Assembly (NCBI GenBank): GCA_023422485.1
Contig: JAGTAM010000193.1
Coordinates: forward strand, 1 to 5,082
Length of the DNA: 5,082 nt
Source of the DNA: Pseudomonadota bacterium
Lineage (GTDB): Bacteria > Pseudomonadota > Alphaproteobacteria > Rhizobiales > Beijerinckiaceae
Direction: 5' to 3'
Shown here: positions 1 to 5,082 of the stretch, piece after piece
Layout of the letters: every line of letters begins with the position of its first letter
Numbering within the stretch: position 1 is the first letter of the stretch
Translations under genes and position numbers: made by a program
Notes under the pieces: model-generated
What the model was told of the DNA's origin: nothing
Database searches by the model: none
What the model saw: only the letters and a program-made list of their open reading frames with translations

Positions 1-133
1 GCAACGGCCAAATATTTTCCTGTCAGCGCTCGGGTCACGAGGGGTTACGTATGCGGTATCCAAAATTCCACTACGGGTAAGCCGGGCAGCCGTCCCGGTC
101 CGCCAAAAGAAAAGTCGAGATCAGGGACGCTTC
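1..133 (+). promoter_or_regulatory. Leader region upstream of the oxalate transporter gene
   Basis: This non-coding stretch is less GC-rich than the genes, especially around 9-20, 57-72 and 103-115. It should hold the promoter of the transporter and probably of the operon. I find no convincing -35/-10 pair. Visible elements are a TACGTA palindrome (46-51), an imperfect dyad GGTATCC (55-61), and a short inverted repeat CCGGG (82-86) / CCCGG (94-98) with a 7-base loop that could form a weak hairpin in the 5' leader. None matches an operator I can name. The regulatory role is inferred from position. Confidence 0.3.
123..127 (+). promoter_or_regulatory. Ribosome binding site of the oxalate transporter
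   Basis: AGGGA lies 6 bases before the ATG at 134. This is a good Shine-Dalgarno match at normal spacing and supports that start. Confidence 0.6.
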
Positions 134-1444
134 ATGGCCGTTCAAGCCGCCGATCCATTGCCCACGACCGGTTCCTTTTCGACATCACGTGCCGACATGC
201 CCTTCGGCGGGCGCTGGGGACAGCTCATCCTCGGTGTGCTGTGCATGTCGATGATCGCCAACCTGCAGTATGGCTGGACCCTGTTCGTCAATCCGATCAA
301 CGACAAGTACCAGTGGGGCAAGCCGGCGATCCAGGTCGCCTTCACGATCTTCGTCCTGACCGAGACCTGGCTCGTGCCGATCGAGGGCTGGTTCGTCGAC
401 AAGTACGGCCCGAAGGTCGTCACGCTGTTCGGCGGCGTGCTCTGCGCCGTCGGCTGGGCGATGAACTCGGTCGCCGACTCGCTGTGGTTCCTGTATCTGG
501 CCGCCGCCATCAGCGGCATCGGCGCGGGTGCGGTCTACGGTACCTGCGTCGGCAACGCCCTGAAGTGGTTCCCCGATCGCCGCGGTCTCGCCGCCGGCCT
601 CACCGCCGCCGGCTTCGGTGCCGGCTCGGCGCTGACCGTCATCCCGATTGCCGCGATGATCCGCGACAGCGGCTACGAGCAGACCTTCCTCGCCTTCGGC
701 CTGGGCCAGGGCATCGTCGTGATGGTCGCCGCCCTGCTGCTCTCCTCGCCGAGCGCCGCCTACAAGGACCGGATGCTCGCCGGCCGCGTCTCCCCCAACG
801 CCACGAGCCGTCGCCAGTATTCCTCCGCCGAGATGGTGCGCACGCCGATCTTCTGGCTGATGTACGCCATGTTCGTGATGATGGCCGCAGGCGGCCTGAT
901 GGCGACCGCCTCGCTCGCCCCCATCGCCAAGGACTTCCAGGTCGACTCGATTCCCGTCTCGCTGATGGGCCTGACCCTGCCGGCGCTCACTTTCGCGCTG
1001 ACCATCGACCGGGTGCTCAACGGCGTGACCCGGCCGGTCTTCGGCTGGATCTCCGACCGGATCGGGCGTGAGAACACCATGTTCTTCGCCTTCATGATCG
1101 AGGGTGCGGGCATCCTGGCGCTCGGTATGTTCGCTCATTCGCCGATGGCCTTCGTGCTGCTCACCGGCCTCGTGTTCTTCGCCTGGGGCGAGATCTACTC
1201 GCTGTTCCCCTCGACCTGCGCCGACACCTACGGCGACAAGAACGCCACCGCCAATGCCGGCCTGCTCTACACCGCCAAGGGCACGGCCTCGCTGATGCTG
1301 CCCGCCTTCCTGGCGATCCAGACCGCGACCGGCTCCTGGCAGAACGTGTTCTACCTCGCCTCCGGCATGGCCTTCGTCGCCGGCTTCCTCGCGCTCTTCG
1401 TGCTGAAGCCGATGCGCGCCCGCTTCGTCGCCCGCAACCAGTGA
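134..1444 (+). CDS. oxlT: OxlT-like oxalate transporter (MFS, oxalate/formate antiporter family)
   Basis: Inner-membrane carrier of 436 residues, predicted to import oxalate; Oxalobacter OxlT (about 418 residues) exchanges it for formate. About twelve hydrophobic segments are visible, roughly at 29-51, 68-84, 95-113, 117-139, 153-174, 184-204, 238-262, 274-292, 314-333, 338-357, 374-395 and 403-424. MFS loop motifs are GWFVDKYGPK (85-94) and GWISDRIGRE (304-313). Aligned by eye to my memory of OxlT, the two substrate-binding cations are present: Arg300 in NGVTRP (OxlT Arg272) and Lys382 in YTAKGTAS (OxlT Lys355). Gln45-Tyr46, Tyr135, Trp351 and Tyr355 match OxlT Gln34-Tyr35, Tyr124, Trp324 and Tyr328. 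Phe161 and Tyr379 replace OxlT Tyr150 and Trp352. The ATG at 134 has a good ribosome binding site, and the FAH-family gene follows after 11 bases. Oxalate as substrate is well supported by residues and context; the counter-ion is unknown. Confidence 0.88.
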   Translation: MAVQAADPLPTTGSFSTSRADMPFGGRWGQLILGVLCMSMIANLQYGWTLFVNPINDKYQWGKPAIQVAFTIFVLTETWLVPIEGWFVDKYGPKVVTLFGGVLCAVGWAMNSVADSLWFLYLAAAISGIGAGAVYGTCVGNALKWFPDRRGLAAGLTAAGFGAGSALTVIPIAAMIRDSGYEQTFLAFGLGQGIVVMVAALLLSSPSAAYKDRMLAGRVSPNATSRRQYSSAEMVRTPIFWLMYAMFVMMAAGGLMATASLAPIAKDFQVDSIPVSLMGLTLPALTFALTIDRVLNGVTRPVFGWISDRIGRENTMFFAFMIEGAGILALGMFAHSPMAFVLLTGLVFFAWGEIYSLFPSTCADTYGDKNATANAGLLYTAKGTASLMLPAFLAIQTATGSWQNVFYLASGMAFVAGFLALFVLKPMRARFVARNQ

Positions 1445-1448
1445 GGAG
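1443..1448 (+). promoter_or_regulatory. Ribosome binding site that decides the FAH-family start
   Basis: GAGGAG overlaps the transporter stop codon (TGA, 1442-1444) and lies 7 bases before the GTG at 1456. It cannot serve the in-frame GTG at 1441, which it lies downstream of. The site therefore favours 1456 as the start and suggests translational coupling to the transporter. Confidence 0.6.
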
Positions 1449-1455
1449 CAAGCCC

Positions 1456-2220
1456 GTGACCCGCTGGATCGGCTTCACCCACAACGGCGAGTCCGGCTTC
1501 GGCCGGCTCGACGGCGAACGGATCGAGGTTTGTGAGGGCGACCTGTTCGGTGAGAACAGGCCGACGGGGCAGGTGCTGGCGCTCGCGGAAGTGAGCGTCG
1601 GCCTGCCTTGCCGGCCCTCGAAGATGATCGCCCTGTGGAACAATTTCGGGGCGCTCATGGAGAAGCAAGGCCTGTCCCGGCCCGAGGCGCCGCTGTTCCT
1701 GATCAAGCCCGCCAACACCTTCCGGCCCTCGGGTGCGGTGGTGGCCGTGCCGGAGGCGGCGGGACGGGGGCTCTACGAGGGCGAACTCGGCATCGTGATC
1801 GGAAAGACCGCTCGCGATCTCACCGAGGAGGAGGCCGCCGAGTCCGTGTTTGGCTACACCTGCGTGAACGACGTGACCTCCGCCGCGATCCTCAAGGCGG
1901 ATGCGAGCTTCACGCAGTGGACCCGCGCCAAGGGCCTCGACGGCTTCGGCCCGTTCGGGCCCGTCATCGCCACCGGGCTCGATCCGGAGGCCTTGACCGT
2001 GCGGACCCTGGTGAATGGGCGCGAGCGGCAGAGTTTTCCGATCAGCGACATGCTGATCCCGGTCCCCCGGCTCGTGGCGCAGCTCTCGCAGGGGCTGACA
2101 TTGGAGCCGGGCGACGTGATCGCCTGCGGTACCTCGGTCGGGTCGGGGCCGATCCCCAAGGGCGCCACGGTCGAGGTGGTGATCGAGGGTATCGGAACGC
2201 TCAGTAACCGTTTCGAGTAG
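1456..2220 (+). CDS. Divergent fumarylacetoacetate hydrolase (FAH) family protein
   Basis: Predicted cytosolic, metal-dependent protein of 254 residues. The FAH superfamily includes acylpyruvate hydrolases, oxaloacetate decarboxylases and tautomerases, and 2-hydroxyhepta-2,4-dienedioate isomerases. The single C-terminal FAH fold spans about 55-252. The metal site is intact: Glu108 and Glu110 in YEGELGIVIG and Asp139 in CVNDV. A conserved lysine is at 159 (RAKGLDGFGPFGP), and CGTSVGSGPIPKG (224-236) matches the usual GTP-x-GVG region. Other features differ: Leu67 stands where FAHD1-type enzymes carry the catalytic lid histidine, and TSAAIL follows the metal Asp where T/S-A-R-D-x-Q is common. 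Start GTG 1456 is chosen because GAGGAG lies 7 bases upstream; GTG 1441 would add five residues. The gene uses more GGG, TTT and TGT codons than its neighbours, suggesting lower expression or separate origin. Family is clear; substrate is not. A role in oxalate metabolism is inferred only from neighbours. Confidence 0.82.
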   Translation: MTRWIGFTHNGESGFGRLDGERIEVCEGDLFGENRPTGQVLALAEVSVGLPCRPSKMIALWNNFGALMEKQGLSRPEAPLFLIKPANTFRPSGAVVAVPEAAGRGLYEGELGIVIGKTARDLTEEEAAESVFGYTCVNDVTSAAILKADASFTQWTRAKGLDGFGPFGPVIATGLDPEALTVRTLVNGRERQSFPISDMLIPVPRLVAQLSQGLTLEPGDVIACGTSVGSGPIPKGATVEVVIEGIGTLSNRFE

Positions 2221-2338
2221 GCGAAACTCAAGCAAAAGAGGGCTCCGTAGGCGGACGAAAACGGCTGGATCGGCGTTCTAGGAAACGACGAGACCAGGCT
2301 TGGCCAGCGGAGCGGTAACGGCAGCACGGGTAAGAGAC
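2221..2338 (+). other. 118-base gap between the FAH-family gene and the reductase gene
   Basis: This is the only sizeable gap between genes here. It contains no convincing gene, no terminator with a T-run and no clear promoter. Small dyads such as TCCG-TAGG-CGGA and TGGCCA are too short to interpret. It may hold a second promoter for the reductase-synthetase pair, or simply be a long untranslated spacer. Confidence 0.3.
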
Positions 2339-3346
2339 ATGAGCATCGCGATCGTCGGCGCCGGCGCTATCGGCGGATATCTCGGAGTCAGGCTGGCGGA
2401 GGCCGGCGAGGACGTGACCTTCATCGCCCGCTCGAACGCGGCGGCGATCCAGGCGGACGGCATGCGCCTGATCGAGGAGGACGGCACCGAGATCCACTCG
2501 AAGACCGTCAAGGCGACCCGCTCCATGCAGGAGGCGGGCGTTCACGAGGTCGTCCTGCTGACCGTGAAGGCGCATCAGGTCGGCGCCATCGCTGCCGATC
2601 TCAAGCACCTGATCGGCCCCGACACCGTCGTGGTGACGATGCAGAACGGCATCCCGTGGTGGTATTTCATGGGCGGCTACGGCGGCGAATATGCCGGCAC
2701 GCGGCTGGAGAGCGCCGATCCCGGCGGGCTGATCGCCGACAACCTCGACCCCAAGCACGTCATCGGCTCGGTGGTCTATCCGGCGACCGTGCTGACCGAT
2801 CCGGGCACCGTGAAGGTGATCGAGGGCAACCGCTTCGGTCTCGGCGAACTCGACGGCTCGAAGTCGGAGCGGGTGCTGGCTCTTTCCCAGCGTCTCGCCA
2901 AGGCCGGTTTCCGCGCGCCGGTCACCAGCGACATCCGCGCCGAGATCTGGCTCAAGCTGTGGGGTAACCTCAGCTTCAACCCGATCTCCGCGCTGACCCA
3001 CGCGACGCTTGAGGATATCTGCCGCTTCCCCGACACGCGGGCGATCGCCGCCGAGATGATGCGGGAAGCCGAGATCATCGCCAACAAGCTCGGCGTCACC
3101 TTCCGCCTCGGCATCGAAAAGCGCATCGCCGGCGCCGAGAAGGTCGGCCCGCACAAGACCTCGATGCTGCAGGACGTCGAGGCCGGCCGCCCGATCGAGC
3201 TGGAAGCCCTCGTCGGCTCGGTGATCGAGCTCGGCCGCCTTACCGGCACGCCGACCCCGCATATCGACACCGTCTTCGCCCTGATGCGGCTCCTCGCCCA
3301 AAGTCTGGAGCGCGCGAACGGCCGCCTCGCGATCCAGGGAGCGTGA
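2339..3346 (+). CDS. panE2: Probable oxalyl-CoA reductase (ketopantoate reductase family, PanE2-like)
   Basis: Predicted cytosolic, NADPH-dependent enzyme of 335 residues that reduces oxalyl-CoA to glyoxylate and CoA. The fold is that of 2-dehydropantoate 2-reductase. It has an N-terminal Rossmann domain with GAGAIG (7-12), Asn103 in QNGIP, and a C-terminal helical domain from about 195. By-eye matches to E. coli PanE active-site residues are Lys206 in WLKLWGN (Lys176), Asn210 (Asn180), Ser275 in SMLQD (Ser244) and Glu287 in RPIELEAL (Glu256). The protein is longer than E. coli PanE (303 residues), mainly through an aromatic/glycine-rich stretch after Asn103. ATG 2339 is chosen because the Rossmann strand begins at residue 2; its ribosome binding site is weak. 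The synthetase gene starts two bases after the stop. The fold is certain. The oxalyl-CoA role rests on the adjacent oxalyl-CoA synthetase-like and oxalate transporter genes and on the known M. extorquens panE2. The alternative is a true ketopantoate reductase in pantothenate synthesis. Confidence 0.82.
   Translation: MSIAIVGAGAIGGYLGVRLAEAGEDVTFIARSNAAAIQADGMRLIEEDGTEIHSKTVKATRSMQEAGVHEVVLLTVKAHQVGAIAADLKHLIGPDTVVVTMQNGIPWWYFMGGYGGEYAGTRLESADPGGLIADNLDPKHVIGSVVYPATVLTDPGTVKVIEGNRFGLGELDGSKSERVLALSQRLAKAGFRAPVTSDIRAEIWLKLWGNLSFNPISALTHATLEDICRFPDTRAIAAEMMREAEIIANKLGVTFRLGIEKRIAGAEKVGPHKTSMLQDVEAGRPIELEALVGSVIELGRLTGTPTPHIDTVFALMRLLAQSLERANGRLAIQGA
3336..3341 (+). promoter_or_regulatory. Ribosome binding site for synthetase start at 3349
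   Basis: AGGGAG sits inside the last codons of the reductase gene, 7 bases before ATG 3349 but only 1 base before the in-frame GTG 3343. It supports 3349 over 3343 and implies coupled translation with the reductase. Confidence 0.5.
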
Positions 3347-3348
3347 CG

Positions 3349-4929
3349 ATGCTGCTGCCCGAGACTTCCGCCCTTCCCCCCACCGACTCCAAGGAGGCCA
3401 GCGTGGCCGCGACGACTCTTCACGAGCTGATCCAGGCCGGCGCCGATGCGGCCCCCGCCCTATCGAGCCCCGGCGGCGTGCCGCTGACGTTCCAGGCGCT
3501 GCGCGCGCTCACCGAGCGGACGGTCGCCGACCTCAACGCCCGCGGCATCGGCCGCGGCGACCGGGTGGCGATCGTGCTGCCGAATGGCCCGGAGATGGCG
3601 ACGGCCTTCATCGCGGTGGCCGCCGGCACGACCTCGGCGCCGCTCAACCCGAGCTACAAGGCCGACGAGTTCGAGTTCTACATGAGCGACCTCGGCGCCA
3701 AGCTGCTGCTGGTGGCCGAAGGCTCCGACTCGCCCGCCATCGCCGTCGCGGAGAAGCTCGGCGTGTCGGTGGCCCGGCTGCGGCCGACCCCGGAGGAGGG
3801 CGCCGGCAGCTTCACGCTGCACTTCGCCGATGACAACGCCGCACCGGCCGAGAAGGGCGGCCCGGCGAACTCGGACGAGATCGCGCTGGTGCTGCACACC
3901 TCCGGCACCACCTCGCGGCCGAAGATCGTGCCGCTGACGCAGGGCAATGTCTGCGCCTCGGCCCGCAACATCCGCACCGCGCTCGCCTTCACGGCGGAGG
4001 ATCGCGGCCTCAACATCATGCCGCTGTTCCACATCCACGGCCTGATCGCCGGCATCCTCGCCCCGCTCTCGGCGGGCGGGCAGGTCTCCTGCACGCCGGG
4101 CTTCAACGCGCTGAAGTTCTTCGGCTGGATGGATGAGGTGCACCCCACTTGGTACACCGGCGTGCCGACCATGCATCAGGCGATCCTGGGCCGGGCCGCG
4201 CGCAACGCCGAGATCATCGCCCGCAACCCGCTGCGCTTCATCCGCTCCTCGTCCTCCTCCCTGCCGCCGCAGGTGATGAAGGAACTGGAGGAGACCTTCG
4301 GTGCCCCCGTCATCGAGGCCTACGGCATGACGGAAGCCGCGCACCAGATGGCCTCGAACCCGCTGCCGCCGAAGCCTCACTACGCGGGCTCCGTCGGCCT
4401 CGCGGCCGGTGCCGAGATCGCGGTGGTCGATATGGACGGCGAGCCGCTGCCGGCGGGCGAGACCGGCGAGATCGTCATCCGCGGCGACAACGTGATGAAG
4501 GGCTACGAGAACAACGAGAAGGCCAATGCCGAGGCCTTCACCCGGCAGGGCTGGTTCCGCACCGGCGACCAGGGCGTGCTGTCGCCCGAGGGCTATCTCT
4601 CGATCACCGGGCGGCTGAAGGAGATCATCAACCGTGGCGGCGAGAAGATCTCGCCGCGCGAGGTCGACGAGGTTCTGATGGACCACCCGGCGGTGTCGCA
4701 ATGCGTCACCTTCGCGGTGCCGCACGACAAGCTCGGCGAGGACGTCGCCGCCGCGATCGTGCTGCGCGAGGACGCCGAGGCGGTGGAGAAGGAGATCCGC
4801 GCCTTCGCCTCCGAGCGTCTGGCCGCCTTCAAGGTGCCGGCCAAGATCCTGATCCTCGACGAGATCCCCAAGGGCGCGACCGGCAAGCTCCAGCGCATCG
4901 GTCTGGCGCAGAAGCTCGGGCTGGCCTGA
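3349..4929 (+). CDS. Probable oxalyl-CoA synthetase (AMP-forming acyl-CoA ligase, AAE3/Pcs60 type)
   Basis: Adenylate-forming enzyme of 526 residues, predicted to convert oxalate, ATP and CoA to oxalyl-CoA, AMP and pyrophosphate in the cytosol. Motifs in order: phosphate-binding loop TSGTTSRPK (184-192), LFHIHG (226-231), RSSSSSLP (299-306), EAYGMTE (323-329), FRTGD (403-407), hinge region GRLKEIINRGGEKISPRE (421-438), and catalytic Lys513 in TGKLQR. The serine run and the histidine in MTEAAHQMASNPLPP (His332) resemble, from memory, oxalate-pocket residues of Arabidopsis AAE3 (Ser289, His319), a 514-residue oxalyl-CoA synthetase. ATG 3349 has AGGGAG upstream, and codons 3349-3402 have mostly G/C third positions, as in the rest of the gene. 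GTG 3403, with a perfect AAGGAGG upstream, would give 508 residues starting just before the conserved domain and is a serious alternative. Placement right after the reductase supports oxalyl-CoA hand-off. A short-chain or malonyl-type substrate is less likely but not excluded. Confidence 0.88.
   Translation: MLLPETSALPPTDSKEASVAATTLHELIQAGADAAPALSSPGGVPLTFQALRALTERTVADLNARGIGRGDRVAIVLPNGPEMATAFIAVAAGTTSAPLNPSYKADEFEFYMSDLGAKLLLVAEGSDSPAIAVAEKLGVSVARLRPTPEEGAGSFTLHFADDNAAPAEKGGPANSDEIALVLHTSGTTSRPKIVPLTQGNVCASARNIRTALAFTAEDRGLNIMPLFHIHGLIAGILAPLSAGGQVSCTPGFNALKFFGWMDEVHPTWYTGVPTMHQAILGRAARNAEIIARNPLRFIRSSSSSLPPQVMKELEETFGAPVIEAYGMTEAAHQMASNPLPPKPHYAGSVGLAAGAEIAVVDMDGEPLPAGETGEIVIRGDNVMKGYENNEKANAEAFTRQGWFRTGDQGVLSPEGYLSITGRLKEIINRGGEKISPREVDEVLMDHPAVSQCVTFAVPHDKLGEDVAAAIVLREDAEAVEKEIRAFASERLAAFKVPAKILILDEIPKGATGKLQRIGLAQKLGLA
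3391..3397 (+). promoter_or_regulatory. Perfect Shine-Dalgarno inside the synthetase coding region
   Basis: AAGGAGG lies 5 bases before the in-frame GTG at 3403. It could drive an alternative, or the only real, start of the synthetase. It also reads as Lys-Glu-Ala codons, so it may be fortuitous. Confidence 0.4.
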
Positions 4930-4938
4930 AGCCGCTGC

Positions 4939-4971
4939 GCGATCCAGGCATTCTCGCGGTGCCTGGATCGC
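4939..4971 (+). terminator. Perfect 12-bp hairpin after the synthetase gene (candidate terminator)
   Basis: GCGATCCAGGCA (4939-4950) and TGCCTGGATCGC (4960-4971) are exact reverse complements around a 9-base loop, beginning 10 bases after the synthetase stop codon. Position and strength suit a transcription end or a 3' mRNA-stabilising structure. No T-run follows, so it is not a classic Rho-independent terminator. It may also belong to a dispersed intergenic repeat. Confidence 0.5.
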
Positions 4972-5036
4972 TTCGCTGACGCTCGTGAGACGGTGGCGAC
5001 GTAGCGCTCATTGCAAGGCGAAGCCGGGTGATCCAG
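4963..5036. repeat. Interrupted long-range inverted repeat in the 3' non-coding region
   Basis: CTGGATCGCTTCGC (4963-4976) can pair with GCGAAGC (5018-5024) plus GATCCAG (5030-5036), with a 5-base bulge (5025-5029) and a 41-base interior. The pairing uses part of the right arm of the 4939-4971 hairpin, so the two structures exclude each other. It may be an intergenic palindromic repeat; a search of the whole genome for copies would tell. Confidence 0.4.
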
Positions 5037-5082
5037 CCGCGGGACGCTGCGGAATGAGGCCTCCTCGAACGAAGGAAGGGCC

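Noticed and set aside
20..51. CTGTCA followed by TACGTA as a possible sigma-70 promoter
   Set aside because: Poor -10 match and 20-base spacing; not better than chance.
185..1138. Long reverse-strand open frame (317 codons) opposite the transporter
   Set aside because: Rich in Arg, Gly, Asp and His with no recognisable domain. It is a typical antisense shadow of a GC-rich gene, and the + strand encodes a clear MFS protein.
1441..1455. GTG at 1441 as start of the FAH-family gene (overlapping the transporter stop)
   Set aside because: No ribosome binding site before it, whereas GAGGAG lies 7 bases before GTG 1456.
2300..2338. TTG at 2300 as an upstream start of the reductase
   Set aside because: It would add 13 residues before the Rossmann strand, which normally begins at residue 2-3, and has no ribosome binding site.
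2228..3301. Reverse-strand open frame of 357 codons opposite the reductase
   Set aside because: Same antisense-shadow composition; the + strand has a full PanE-type protein with active-site residues.
3328..3338. CGCGATCCAGG recurring at 3328 and 4938, with similar strings at about 325, 1314 and 2444
   Set aside because: Most copies are ordinary in-frame Ala-Ile-Gln codons in a GC-rich genome, so they are not evidence of a functional repeat.
3460..4725. Reverse-strand open frame of 421 codons opposite the synthetase
   Set aside because: Low-complexity Arg/Gly/Asp/Val/His composition and no family signature; the + strand holds all adenylate-forming motifs.
5037..5052. CCGC/GCGG mini-hairpin near the window end
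   Set aside because: Only a 4-bp stem, expected by chance in this composition.

Overview
The window is GC-rich, bacterial and densely coding, with a strong G/C bias at third codon positions. This fits an alphaproteobacterium, and gene content and order most resemble a Methylobacterium/Methylorubrum-type methylotroph. The genus call is inference; no rRNA or other phylogenetic marker is present.

Four genes all read on the + strand. An unassigned leader (1-133) precedes an OxlT-type oxalate transporter of the major facilitator superfamily (134-1444). Eleven bases later comes a divergent fumarylacetoacetate hydrolase (FAH) family protein (1456-2220). A 118-base gap (2221-2338) leads to a ketopantoate-reductase-family protein (2339-3346) that looks like the methylotroph oxalyl-CoA reductase PanE2. 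Two bases after its stop starts an AMP-forming acyl-CoA synthetase of the oxalyl-CoA synthetase (plant AAE3/yeast Pcs60) type (3349-4929). The last 153 bases are non-coding and hold a perfect 12-bp hairpin plus a competing longer-range pairing.

Three of the four genes form a plausible oxalate assimilation pathway: oxalate is imported, activated with ATP and CoA to oxalyl-CoA, then reduced with NADPH to glyoxylate, which can feed glycine/serine-cycle metabolism. From memory, reduction of oxalyl-CoA to glyoxylate by panE2 is the described main route of oxalate assimilation in Methylobacterium extorquens AM1. The dissimilatory genes (formyl-CoA transferase frc, oxalyl-CoA decarboxylase oxc) are not in this window.

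The least explained parts are the FAH-family protein, which keeps its metal ligands but lacks other usual catalytic residues; the counter-ion of the transporter; an aromatic/glycine-rich insertion in the reductase; two competing starts for the synthetase; and the alternative hairpins after the last gene.
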